From the IMG/VR virus record IMGVR_UViG_3300042556_001810, positions 1-39,598 of that record: a DNA stretch of 39,598 nucleotides. One strand, written 5' to 3'. Both the position numbers and the translations under genes were made by a program. Under the pieces are notes generated by a model. The model was given only the letters and a program-made list of their open reading frames with translations. It made no database searches and was not told where the DNA came from. The DNA is from a virus. Below, one piece after another: positions 30,191-37,089 of the stretch (position 1 is its first letter; the number at the start of each line of letters is the position of its first letter).

Positions 30191-31890
30191 CCCCCGCCGC
30201 CGAAGCCCTGCGCGAACACCTCCGCTCGATCTACGCACCGATTGACCGGCGCAGCGTTACAGAGTGGTGCGCTGACGAAGTGATCCTGAGCGAACGCCAG
30301 ACGCAGATGCCCGGAGCATTTTCGACACGCCTCACGCCCTACCTCCGCGAGCCGCTTGAGTGCTTCGGCGATGTCGATGTCTCCGACCTCGTGCTCGTCT
30401 TTGGAACGCAAACCGGCAAGACCACGATGGTGCAGGCAGGCACGGCATGGCGCATCGTCAACAAGCCGCAGCCCGTCGTGTGGGTCATGCCCACCGAAGG
30501 ACTCGCCCGATCCTTCTCCGAGACGCGCTGGCTCCCGCTCTTCGACGACAGCGCCACGCTCTCCGCTCAGAAGCCAGCGGACCGGCACCGATTCAAAAAC
30601 CTCGAGCAGCATTTTTCGCGGTGCTCGCTCGTCTTCGTCGGGTCGAACTCCCCGGCGAACCTCGCCAGCCGCCCCGCCGGACTCCTCCTCATGGATGAGG
30701 TGGACAAATTCGCCCGCGAGACCGACCAAGAAACCTCCGCGCTTTTCCTCGCAGAGAACCGCACCAAGTCCTTCGTCGGCGCGCTTCGCGTCAAGACCAG
30801 CACGCCAACCACGCCGGACGGCGCGATATGGCAGGAGTTTTTGAAAGGCACACAGGAAAAATTCATGCTCGCCTGCCCGCACTGCCACGAACGCATCGAG
30901 CTACTTTGGGAACAGGTCAAGTGGGACACCGACGCGAAAGTGGCCGGCAAGTGGAACATGGCCCGCGTCGAAGAATCCGCGCGCTACATTTGCCAACGGT
31001 GCGGAGGCGAGTGGAACGACGGCCAGAAAATCGAAGCCCTCCAAGATGGCAAGTGGCAGGCCACAAACCCCAGCGCCCAGCGCGGCTTTCGCAGCTTCCA
31101 CCTTAATTCTCTCTACGCCCCGTGGCGCTCCTGCACCTTCGGAGCGCTCGCAGTGAAATTCCTCCGCGACAAGGACACGCTCAACGGCCTCCAAGATTTC
31201 ACAAACAGCACGATGGCCATGCCGTGGGAGCAGGTCGAGACCAGCATCGGCGACGCCAACATTCTCAGCCTGCGCGGCGACTACACGCGCGGCACCTGCC
31301 CGATCGAACCCGCGCACATCGTCACCTGCGCCGACATCGGCCAGGATAAACAGCACTGGACCACGGTCGCCTTCGACGCCAACGGCCAGAGCTTCGTCCT
31401 CGACTACGGCACCACGCTCACCATCGAGGATCTCCTCGCCGACTCGCCCCGCCGCATCTACCGCACACCCAGCGGGCAGGAAGTCCGCCCCGAGTGCGGC
31501 CTCATGGATTCCGGCTTCGCTACCTTCCGCGTTTACACAGCGTGCCAAGTCAGTGCCGGATTCTGGCACGCCGCCAAAGGCTCCGGCGCAACCTTCGGCA
31601 GCCGCATCGGTCGCACCGTCATCGACGACTTTCCCGGCGTCGTGCTCTACACCTTCGTCGACCACGCCATCAAAACGGAACTCTTCATCGACCGCATCCG
31701 CAACGGCAAGCCCCCGCTCGCCATCCCGCGCGACACCAGCGAGGACTTCCTACGCGGCATGAGCGGCCAGCGCCTCGTCCCCCGCAAGACCGCCACCGGC
31801 CAAGAGTTCGTCTGGAAATCCGTCGCGCAAGATCACTACATGGACGCCGTGAAACTCTGCCATGTCGCCTGGCACATTTTAAAAAACTGA
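30187..31890 (+). CDS. Large terminase subunit, GpA family
   Basis: A 567-residue packaging motor of the lambda gpA type. The ATPase domain has the Q-motif region EWCADEVILSERQTQMPGAF, Walker A LVFGTQTGKTTMVQAGTAWR (degenerate, as usual for GpA) and Walker B GLLLMDEVDKFARET. A zinc-ribbon pair 'CPHCHERIELLWEQ' and YICQRCGGEW lies mid-protein. The nuclease domain starts near IVTCADIGQDKQHWTTVAFD, with 'ECGLMDSGFATFRVYTACQV' and DHYMDAVKLCHVAW at the end. Length is close to normal. ATG overlaps the methyltransferase TGA. Confidence 0.93.
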   Translation: MTPAAEALREHLRSIYAPIDRRSVTEWCADEVILSERQTQMPGAFSTRLTPYLREPLECFGDVDVSDLVLVFGTQTGKTTMVQAGTAWRIVNKPQPVVWVMPTEGLARSFSETRWLPLFDDSATLSAQKPADRHRFKNLEQHFSRCSLVFVGSNSPANLASRPAGLLLMDEVDKFARETDQETSALFLAENRTKSFVGALRVKTSTPTTPDGAIWQEFLKGTQEKFMLACPHCHERIELLWEQVKWDTDAKVAGKWNMARVEESARYICQRCGGEWNDGQKIEALQDGKWQATNPSAQRGFRSFHLNSLYAPWRSCTFGALAVKFLRDKDTLNGLQDFTNSTMAMPWEQVETSIGDANILSLRGDYTRGTCPIEPAHIVTCADIGQDKQHWTTVAFDANGQSFVLDYGTTLTIEDLLADSPRRIYRTPSGQEVRPECGLMDSGFATFRVYTACQVSAGFWHAAKGSGATFGSRIGRTVIDDFPGVVLYTFVDHAIKTELFIDRIRNGKPPLAIPRDTSEDFLRGMSGQRLVPRKTATGQEFVWKSVAQDHYMDAVKLCHVAWHILKN

Positions 31891-31893
31891 CGC

Positions 31894-32106
31894 ATGAAAA
31901 AATCCCAACTCTGGAAAATCTATGTAGAAAAAAATCCCAGCTTCGCGGGCGACGGCAACATCACGATGAGCGCGCGCGGCCTGCGCAAACTCTTCGACCA
32001 AACATGGGACTTGGCATTCTACGAAGGCGAAGACGATCACGACCCCGCGCCGGTCACCGACTCAAAAGGCGTGGATGACCTCATGAAAATCTTCGGCATG
32101 TTCTGA
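31894..32106 (+). CDS. Small hypothetical protein after the terminase
   Basis: A 70-residue protein, MKKSQLWKIYVEKNPSFAGD ... 'MSARGLRKLFDQTWDLAFYE' ... DDLMKIFGMF. It resembles small proteins found beside GpA terminases, but no function is known. It starts three bases after the terminase stop and ends the operon before a regulatory gap. Confidence 0.7.
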   Translation: MKKSQLWKIYVEKNPSFAGDGNITMSARGLRKLFDQTWDLAFYEGEDDHDPAPVTDSKGVDDLMKIFGMF

Positions 32107-32111
32107 CCAAT

Positions 32112-32170
32112 TCGGTGCGTTCACCGATATGATCCCCGAACTTTTCCCCGAACTTTTCCCCGAACCTTTT
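32112..32170 (+). repeat. Palindrome plus three tandem 12-bp repeats
   Basis: TCGGTG-CGTT-CACCGA (32112-32127) is a perfect 6-bp inverted repeat. CCCCGAACTTTT follows twice in tandem (32134-32145, 32146-32157), then a 13-base variant (32158-32170). They lie in the 229-base gap after the terminase operon and could bind a regulator or initiator. Confidence 0.6.
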
Positions 32171-32250
32171 ACCTGAACCGCCCGCCGAGCTAGGTTTTAA
32201 GCGGCTCCGCAAGCCTTCAAAATTATTTTCATTTTCTTGAAAAAAAGTTG

Positions 32251-32279
32251 TTGACGAGAAATCAAGTTCGTGAGATTGT
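32251..32279 (+). promoter_or_regulatory. Putative promoter for the small-gene block
   Basis: TTGACG (32251-32256), a 17-base spacer and GATTGT (32274-32279) form a sigma70-like promoter in an AT-rich stretch. The first gene starts at ATG 32336, leaving a leader of about 50 bases. Confidence 0.45.
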
Positions 32280-32335
32280 CATCCCAGATCAAAGCCACCA
32301 CGGCAGAGACAAAAAACCAAAAACCAAAACAAAAA

Positions 32336-32539
32336 ATGAACATCTACGAAATCGGAACAAAGGTCACAGGCGAATACTACGGAGAAAAATACAGCGGAAT
32401 TGTTGATTATGGCCGTCCCCATACAATGAATGACTCATACCTTCACTTCGTGAAGTTGGATGTGCCGATTACAGTTTTTGGCGCAGAGCGCCAAGCTGTC
32501 GTTATTACGAGCGGCAAAGAAAATACCATAACCGCCTAA
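32336..32539 (+). CDS. Small hypothetical protein
   Basis: A 67-residue protein, MNIYEIGTKVTGEYYGEKYS then GIVDYGRPHTMNDSYLHFVK, a small beta-barrel-like pattern. I chose ATG 32336 since an upstream in-frame TTG lies in the promoter region. First of six tiny genes, each preceded by an A-rich run rather than a Shine-Dalgarno sequence. Not recognised. Confidence 0.6.
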   Translation: MNIYEIGTKVTGEYYGEKYSGIVDYGRPHTMNDSYLHFVKLDVPITVFGAERQAVVITSGKENTITA

Positions 32540-32547
32540 CCCCACCC

Positions 32548-32577
32548 GGCGCGGGTTCGATCCCCGCGCCACCACCC
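32548..32577 (+). other. tRNA-like T-arm/acceptor fragment
   Basis: GGCGCGGG-TTCGATC-CCCGCGCC (32548-32570) is a perfect 8-bp stem with a T-loop-like seven-base loop, followed by ACCACCC. It looks like the last ~30 bases of a tRNA without the rest. It may be a remnant attachment site or a hairpin mimicking a T-arm. Confidence 0.45.
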
Positions 32578-32589
32578 AACACGACAAAA

Positions 32590-32796
32590 ATGAAAACCCA
32601 AAAACCCACCCGCTACAAACTCCGCCAGCAAGACATCGACCCGGACCCCGATGGTTACATTCTAAACCTGCCAGCAGGGTATCAGTTTAGATACGACCCC
32701 GGATGCCATGTTCGCGGCTTCGACACAATGAAGGAACTCCGCGATGAAGCTCGCACCGCCGTGATCACTTGCTCTTGCAAAGACTGCCTCGCCTAA
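32590..32796 (+). CDS. Small hypothetical protein
   Basis: A 68-residue protein, MKTQKPTRYKLRQQDIDPDP ... 'YRYDPGCH'-type core (FRYDPGCHVRGFDTMKELRD) ... ITCSCKDCLA with four Cys, three of them in the C-terminal CSCKDC cluster. Possibly metal-binding. Not recognised. Confidence 0.55.
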   Translation: MKTQKPTRYKLRQQDIDPDPDGYILNLPAGYQFRYDPGCHVRGFDTMKELRDEARTAVITCSCKDCLA

Positions 32797-32815
32797 CAAC
32801 CCAACCAAAACAAAA

Positions 32816-32974
32816 ATGAAAACCAACGACCGAAGCCTCTACAATTCGCTGGCCTGCCTTGTGATCCTCGGCAAAGAACTGAAAAGCACGCTTGAAGACT
32901 TAGCCCTTGCCCTCCAAAAATCCGAACAAATCCTCATCGCCCACAACCTCAAATCCACCCGCTTAAAAAAATGA
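32816..32974 (+). CDS. Very small hypothetical protein
   Basis: A 52-residue helical protein, MKTNDRSLYNSLACLVILGK then ELKSTLEDLALALQKSEQIL, ending STRLKK. ATGA overlap with the next gene supports it. Function unknown. Confidence 0.5.
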   Translation: MKTNDRSLYNSLACLVILGKELKSTLEDLALALQKSEQILIAHNLKSTRLKK

Positions 32975-33258
32975 AAATCCAACTCGACCAATTAACTAAT
33001 GCACTCGCAGCCGCTATCCGCGACATTGCCGAAAACGGCGTTGCCAAACCCCACAACCCCGCGATCCTCATGGATGGCGACAGCGGTCGCATCACCTACG
33101 GATCAGCACTCACTAACATCTATCCAGAGGATCGAGTCCTACTCGACCTCGAGGAGGGCGTCGGAGGCTATGAATGCACTGACGCCAATGACATCGACGC
33201 CGTGGCCGCTCAATGGGCCGCCGAAATAATCAACGATCTACAGAGAGACATAGAATGA
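32971..33258 (+). CDS. Small hypothetical protein
   Basis: A 95-residue acidic protein, MKIQLDQLTNALAAAIRDIA ... 'NPAILMDGDSGRITYGSALT' ... 'TDANDIDAVAAQWAAEIIND'. No known family. Ends seven bases before the next ATG. Confidence 0.6.
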   Translation: MKIQLDQLTNALAAAIRDIAENGVAKPHNPAILMDGDSGRITYGSALTNIYPEDRVLLDLEEGVGGYECTDANDIDAVAAQWAAEIINDLQRDIE

Positions 33259-33265
33259 AAAAACC

Positions 33266-33502
33266 ATGAGCCCCACCGACACACAAATCCGCCTAGCTTG
33301 CAGCGTCGATGCAGCAGGCCACCGCAGCGGCCAACCGCTCACGCTAACCGCCACCGGACCTGACAACCTGACGATCCCGAACGGCTACATTGTCCGCCAT
33401 GGCCTGCGAGTCGGCGCTCGTTTCCGGTCGTTTGGAACAGCCATGCGCGCCTTTGAATTCAAGCGCGAAAATCTCGGCTACACCACCATCGCCACAGCAT
33501 GA
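33266..33502 (+). CDS. Small hypothetical protein
   Basis: A 78-residue protein, MSPTDTQIRLACSVDAAGHR ... 'PNGYIVRHGLRVGARFRSFG' ... YTTIATA. The 'NGYIVRHGLRVG-x-RFRSF' part resembles the 'PDGYILNLPAGYQFRYDPG' part of the 32590 product only in outline. The stop overlaps the next ATG. Confidence 0.55.
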   Translation: MSPTDTQIRLACSVDAAGHRSGQPLTLTATGPDNLTIPNGYIVRHGLRVGARFRSFGTAMRAFEFKRENLGYTTIATA

Positions 33503-33690
33503 AAAAAAAAACCATCACCCACGGCGGCCCGCGCAAAGGATCAGGCCGCCCCAAAGGAGCGAAGAGCAAGAACGCCAAAGGCCGAACCGCCGTGACGCGC
33601 AGCGTCTCCATGCAGCCGGAAAGTTGGGATAAGCTCGACCGCGCCCGAGGCGATCAGTCACGCGGGAAATACATCGAGAGCAAGCTCTGA
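33499..33690 (+). CDS. Small basic DNA-binding-like protein
   Basis: A 63-residue protein, MKKKTITHGGPRKGSGRPKG ('AKSKNAKGRTAVTRSVSM') then 'QPESWDKLDRARGDQSRGKY'. The N-terminal GGPRKGSGRPKG is an AT-hook-like motif also present at the start of the portal protein (GGTRPGAGRPRK). The rest is a possible ribbon-helix-helix (TRSVSMQPESWDKLDRA). Likely a regulator, perhaps of the palindrome-rich gap directly downstream. Confidence 0.65.
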   Translation: MKKKTITHGGPRKGSGRPKGAKSKNAKGRTAVTRSVSMQPESWDKLDRARGDQSRGKYIESKL

Positions 33691-33695
33691 GTTTC

Positions 33696-33810
33696 GTCAG
33701 AAAAACGACTACATTTTTCTGACATATACCTCATCTGGTATAAACAAAGTATATCTTCGTTGCCGTATATCTCATCGGCCTCGTTGAAAAAACAGGGTCG
33801 TTTTTTCAAC
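33696..33810. promoter_or_regulatory. Palindrome-rich control region before head genes
   Basis: Three inverted repeats: GTCAGAAAAA...TTTTTCTGAC (33696-33723, 10-bp arms, 8-base loop), TATACC-TCATCT-GGTATA (33725-33742), and GTTGAAAAAAC-AGGGTC-GTTTTTTCAAC (33783-33810, 11-bp arms). TATATCT-like repeats (33751, 33766) lie between. The last hairpin could terminate transcription; the others look like operators. The rest of the 452-base gap to 34142 holds no convincing gene. Confidence 0.6.
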
Positions 33811-34084
33811 AAGTTTTGAAGGAAAAAGACATCAAAATTTCCGTCAAAAATATGTTTAGAAAAGACCCCGCGAAATCAAGCCACACTTGAACTGCCGCGC
33901 AATTTCTAATCTTTGACTCAACCGACTTCATGCAGGCAGTCGATCTACATATTGCCGTGACAAGCCCCTCTTCCCTTCGATGGGTAATGGGCGGCGGCCG
34001 GATCGGGGAGCGCTGGGCCGCTCGATTCACTCCGTAAAACCCGGCGACTGAAAAGGTGCGGCCGCGCCGTCCCTGCATTCCTCC

Positions 34085-34113
34085 CCCTCCGTGCTCTCCG
34101 TGTCCTCTGTGGT
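34085..34113 (+). repeat. Dispersed-repeat-like phrase with GTG(C/T)CTC units
   Basis: Three imperfect units (CCTCCGTGCT, CTCCGTGTC, CTCTGTGGTC) in a row. Phrases like this are scattered between genes in several bacterial groups. Support is only by eye. Confidence 0.3.
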
Positions 34114-34122
34114 CAAACCCAT

Positions 34123-34145
34123 TTTGACACGCCCCCTCGGGCGTG
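34123..34145 (+). promoter_or_regulatory. TTTGACAC motif with start-codon hairpin (34143 gene)
   Basis: TTTGACAC (34123-34130) is followed by CACGCCC-CCTC-GGGCGTG, a 7-bp hairpin whose 3' arm contains the GTG start at 34143. The spacing from motif start to GTG is 20 bases, identical before 34440 and 38336. Confidence 0.5.
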
Positions 34146-34424
34146 GACCAGCACGCGCAAGCCTTCGCGGGATTTAAATCCTACATCCGAGCCCTCGGCA
34201 AAACCCAAGCCGAGCTTCTCGCCATGGCCGCCGATCTCGCCAATGGCGTCGAGGATGTCACGATCACTAGCATCTCGGGCGACGGCACCGCTTCCTCTGG
34301 ACAGATCGGAATGCTTCCCCGCGAGCTTCGACTTTCCGCCGTCATGGAAATCCTCTCCGAAGGCCCGAACGGACGCCAACTTTTCAACATCGCTGACCGC
34401 TCCCGCTACGGCACCGCCATTTGA
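34143..34424 (+). CDS. Small head protein (gpW-like position)
   Basis: A 93-residue protein from GTG 34143: MDQHAQAFAGFKSYIRALGK, 'DVTITSISGDGTASSGQIGM', 'PRELRLSAVMEILSEGPNGR'. It lies between terminase and portal where lambda-like phages encode the head-completion protein W, and the 'GDGTASS' hairpin followed by helices is compatible with that fold, but similarity is weak. Its TGA is part of the next TTTGACAC motif. Confidence 0.55.
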   Translation: MDQHAQAFAGFKSYIRALGKTQAELLAMAADLANGVEDVTITSISGDGTASSGQIGMLPRELRLSAVMEILSEGPNGRQLFNIADRSRYGTAI

Positions 34425-34442
34425 CACGCGCCCTCGGGCGTG
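34420..34442 (+). promoter_or_regulatory. TTTGACAC motif with start-codon hairpin (portal)
   Basis: TTTGACAC (34420-34427) includes the upstream TGA stop. It is followed by GCGCCCTCGGGC and the portal GTG at 34440. CACGC..GCGTG arms fold over the start codon. Nearly identical to the block at 34123. Confidence 0.5.
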
Positions 34443-35927
34443 TCCGCGAAATCAAAAAAATCAAGTTGGGGTGGAACCCGCCCCGGAGCAGGCCGCCCCC
34501 GCAAACTCGACGCCAAAGCCGCCGCGTTCGAGGCCGCCCAGCCCTCTCTGAACCGTGGCTTGATTTGGGTCCCGACGACCGACCCGAAGCGCGAACTCAC
34601 CGCGCACAGCCGACTTGAAATCCTCAAGGTCTCGCGCTGGCTCTACAACAACGCACCGCAGGCCACTTACATTGTCGAACACCTCGCCCAGCGCGCGATC
34701 GGCACCGGCATCGTCGTCCAACCCAAAACCTCGAACACCGAGTGGAACAAGAAAGTTGATCAGTATTTTGAGGACCGCAACTGCGCCGAGGCGTGGGCAT
34801 TCGACGCCGGGGCACAGTGCAATTTCTACACCGCGCAATCGCTCATCCTCCGACAGGTCGCCATCGACGGCGACTTCTTCGCGCAATTTTTGAAAACCAA
34901 AGAAGGCGCGGCTCGCGTTCGTTTCCTCGGCGGCGAGTCCATCGGCGGTGCCGGATCCTTTGCCACCGATTCGCACGACGGCGTCATCCTCGACCGCTAC
35001 GGCGCGCCCGTAGCCTACACGCTCAACAGCGAAAACGGCCTCCGCGTTCCCGCCGAAGACATCCTCCACTTCCGCCACATCCGCCGCCAAGGCCAACCCC
35101 GTGGCGTCTCGTGGTTTCACTCTGCCGCCGCCAACCTCCGCGACATCTCCGAAATTAACGGATTTGTTAAGGGCGCGTATAAGGCCGGCGCTCAGATCGG
35201 CTACATGGTGACATCCACTGAAGTCGCCAAGATCGGCCTCGGCGCTGGCATGAAGACGACCAGCAACGAAGTCGGCGACCTCACCACCAGCGACCTCCCA
35301 AACGGCATCCTCCTCCCGCGCCTCAAGCCAGGCGAAAAACTCGAAGCATTCAAAAACGACATCCCCGGCCAGACCTACGAAGCCGTCATGCGCGCCCTCC
35401 GCTCCGATGTCGCCTTCGCCATCGGCCTGCCGCCCGAAGCCATGATGGTCAATGTCGGCCTCGCCGGAACCGAGCAAAGAGCCGTGCTTGAGGTCACACA
35501 AAACTTCCTCGAGCGACTGCAACAGCAGGTCATCGATCAGTTTTGCCGACCGTTCTACAAATACTGGCTCTGGCATGAAATGCAGGCCGGTCGCCTCGAA
35601 TACCCCGGCGATGATTGGTGGCGGCACGAATGGCTCGCCCCGCGCAAGATCACCGTTGATTCGGGCCGCGACGCCCGCGCCTACAGCGAGCAACTCGACA
35701 AAGGCCACCTCTCCCCGACGCGCTACTACAACATGCTCGGCCTCCGCGCCACCGAGGAAGAGGACGATGTCATCGACACCTACCTCCGCCGAAAAGCCAA
35801 GTGCGACGCCCTCGGCCTCGATGTTTCGCAGGTCTTCCCAAACTCCCTCCGCAACGGCATCGCCGCCCAACAACCCGCCGAGCCGGATGGAGACGAGCAA
35901 CCGATTCAACCACCCGCACAACCATGA
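34440..35927 (+). CDS. Phage portal protein, lambda family
   Basis: A 495-residue portal forming the dodecameric ring at the head vertex. 'LEILKVSRWLYNNAPQATYI' then 'VEHLAQRAIGTGIVVQP' is the lambda-portal opening, 'FLGGESIGGAG...', 'ILHFRHIRRQGQPRGVSWFH' and 'LRSDVAFAIGLPPEAMMVNV' are core, and 'EQRAVLEVTQNFLERLQQQV' the clip/stem region. The N-terminus carries an AT-hook-like GGTRPGAGRPRK. Start GTG 34440 lies in the hairpin of the TTTGACAC block; no Shine-Dalgarno sequence. The TGA overlaps the protease ATG. Confidence 0.93.
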   Translation: MSAKSKKSSWGGTRPGAGRPRKLDAKAAAFEAAQPSLNRGLIWVPTTDPKRELTAHSRLEILKVSRWLYNNAPQATYIVEHLAQRAIGTGIVVQPKTSNTEWNKKVDQYFEDRNCAEAWAFDAGAQCNFYTAQSLILRQVAIDGDFFAQFLKTKEGAARVRFLGGESIGGAGSFATDSHDGVILDRYGAPVAYTLNSENGLRVPAEDILHFRHIRRQGQPRGVSWFHSAAANLRDISEINGFVKGAYKAGAQIGYMVTSTEVAKIGLGAGMKTTSNEVGDLTTSDLPNGILLPRLKPGEKLEAFKNDIPGQTYEAVMRALRSDVAFAIGLPPEAMMVNVGLAGTEQRAVLEVTQNFLERLQQQVIDQFCRPFYKYWLWHEMQAGRLEYPGDDWWRHEWLAPRKITVDSGRDARAYSEQLDKGHLSPTRYYNMLGLRATEEEDDVIDTYLRRKAKCDALGLDVSQVFPNSLRNGIAAQQPAEPDGDEQPIQPPAQP

Positions 35928-37039
35928 CCACACCCACATCCACCCCGAAATTTTATGCATTGGAAAAATCCGACAACGGCGAGGCAACGATCCATCTCTA
36001 TGATGAGGTCGGTGCTTTCGGCTCAGGCTCTAAAGAATTCCTCGCCGACCTCGGCAAGCTCGAAGGCCAACACATCCACCTCCGGATTAACTCCCCTGGC
36101 GGAAGTGTTGTCGAAGGCACGGCAATCTACAACGCCCTTCGCCGGCACAAAGGCGGTCTGACCGTCCACATCGACGCGCTCGCCGCCAGCATGGCCTCGG
36201 TCATCGCGATGGCAGGCGCTCCCGTCTACATCGCCGACAACGCCCTCCTCATGATCCACAATCCGTGGACCGTCAGCATGGGCGACTCGGACCAGCTCCG
36301 CCGCGAAGCCGCTCTCCTCGACAAACTCAAGGACTCCCTCCGAAACGCGTATGTCCGCAAGACCGGCATGGAGGCCGACCGCATCGCCCAGATGATGGAC
36401 GAAGAAACCTGGCTCGACGCCGTCGAAGCCGTGGCCCTCGGATTCGCCGACGCCATCGAGGAAGGCGTCGCCGCCGCAGCCACCGCGACACCCGCCCAAC
36501 TCCGCGCCCGATTTGACAAGTTTGCGCAGGGCATGACCCAGCAGCCTGAAACCCAAGAGCCCACCGCTCCCGAAGTCCTCGACACCGTCGTCAGCGAATC
36601 CGCTCCCGAAGTTGTCGAAACTCCCGCCCCCGAAATCGTCGAAGATGCCGCCGTCCCTGCCGATTCTGTCGAGCCAACACCCGAGCCAGAGCAACCCGCT
36701 CCCGCCGAACCACAAGCTCGCGCCACCGCAGCCGACGCGATCCTCGCCAAATACAACGAAGTGATCGCCCGCGCCGAATCCGCCGAAGCTCACGCCAAAG
36801 CCGTTGAGTCCAAACTCGAACTCGTAAAAAGCGAACTCGCCACCAAGTGCGAAGACCTCGACCGCCTCGAGCGTTCCCTCGGCCTCTCGCCCGCCCGCGT
36901 CGTCCCCGCCGTCGACCAAGTGCAAGACTCCGGCTCGATTTACGACCAATGGAAAAGCGCCAGCGGAGCCGACAAAACCCGAATCTTCCGCGCCAACCGC
37001 AAAGCCCTCGAAGCCCACTCGAGACTGCACGGCGTTTGA
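35924..37039 (+). CDS. ClpP-like prohead protease with scaffold tail
   Basis: A 371-residue two-part protein. Residues ~1-210 are a ClpP/S49-type serine protease: LRINSPGGSVVEGTAIYNAL (oxyanion loop), IDALAASMASVIAMAG (nucleophile Ser) and ALLMIHNPWTVSMG (catalytic His). Residues ~215-290 are a Pro/Glu/Val-rich linker; the remainder is a coiled coil (RAESAEAHAKAVESKLELVK) ending in YDQWKSASGADKTRIFRANR, a scaffold-like C-terminus. Such fusions assemble and then mature the prohead. ATG 35924 overlaps the portal stop. Confidence 0.92.
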   Translation: MTTPTSTPKFYALEKSDNGEATIHLYDEVGAFGSGSKEFLADLGKLEGQHIHLRINSPGGSVVEGTAIYNALRRHKGGLTVHIDALAASMASVIAMAGAPVYIADNALLMIHNPWTVSMGDSDQLRREAALLDKLKDSLRNAYVRKTGMEADRIAQMMDEETWLDAVEAVALGFADAIEEGVAAAATATPAQLRARFDKFAQGMTQQPETQEPTAPEVLDTVVSESAPEVVETPAPEIVEDAAVPADSVEPTPEPEQPAPAEPQARATAADAILAKYNEVIARAESAEAHAKAVESKLELVKSELATKCEDLDRLERSLGLSPARVVPAVDQVQDSGSIYDQWKSASGADKTRIFRANRKALEAHSRLHGV

Positions 37040-37089
37040 CACCCCACCAATCACCGAACCCAACCACCTAATCCAAACCACCCACTAAT
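37035..37089 (+). promoter_or_regulatory. TTTGACAC motif before the major capsid gene
   Basis: TTTGACAC (37035-37042) includes the stop of the protease gene. A 47-base leader made almost only of C and A follows (CCACCAATCACC, CCAACCACC), without a Shine-Dalgarno sequence, ending ACTAATATG. Confidence 0.4.

Noticed and set aside
33806-34078. 90-codon minus-strand frame in the gap before the head genes
   Set aside because: No motif, unlikely composition, and it runs over a perfect inverted repeat at its end; I treat the gap as non-coding.
34461-35987. 508-codon open frame on the minus strand opposite the portal gene
   Set aside because: It mirrors the codon structure of a clear portal gene, is Val/Gly/Glu-rich in the way GC-rich antisense frames are, and has no recognisable motif. 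Similar long antisense frames lie opposite 36023-37081, 23503-24381 and 30901-31665.
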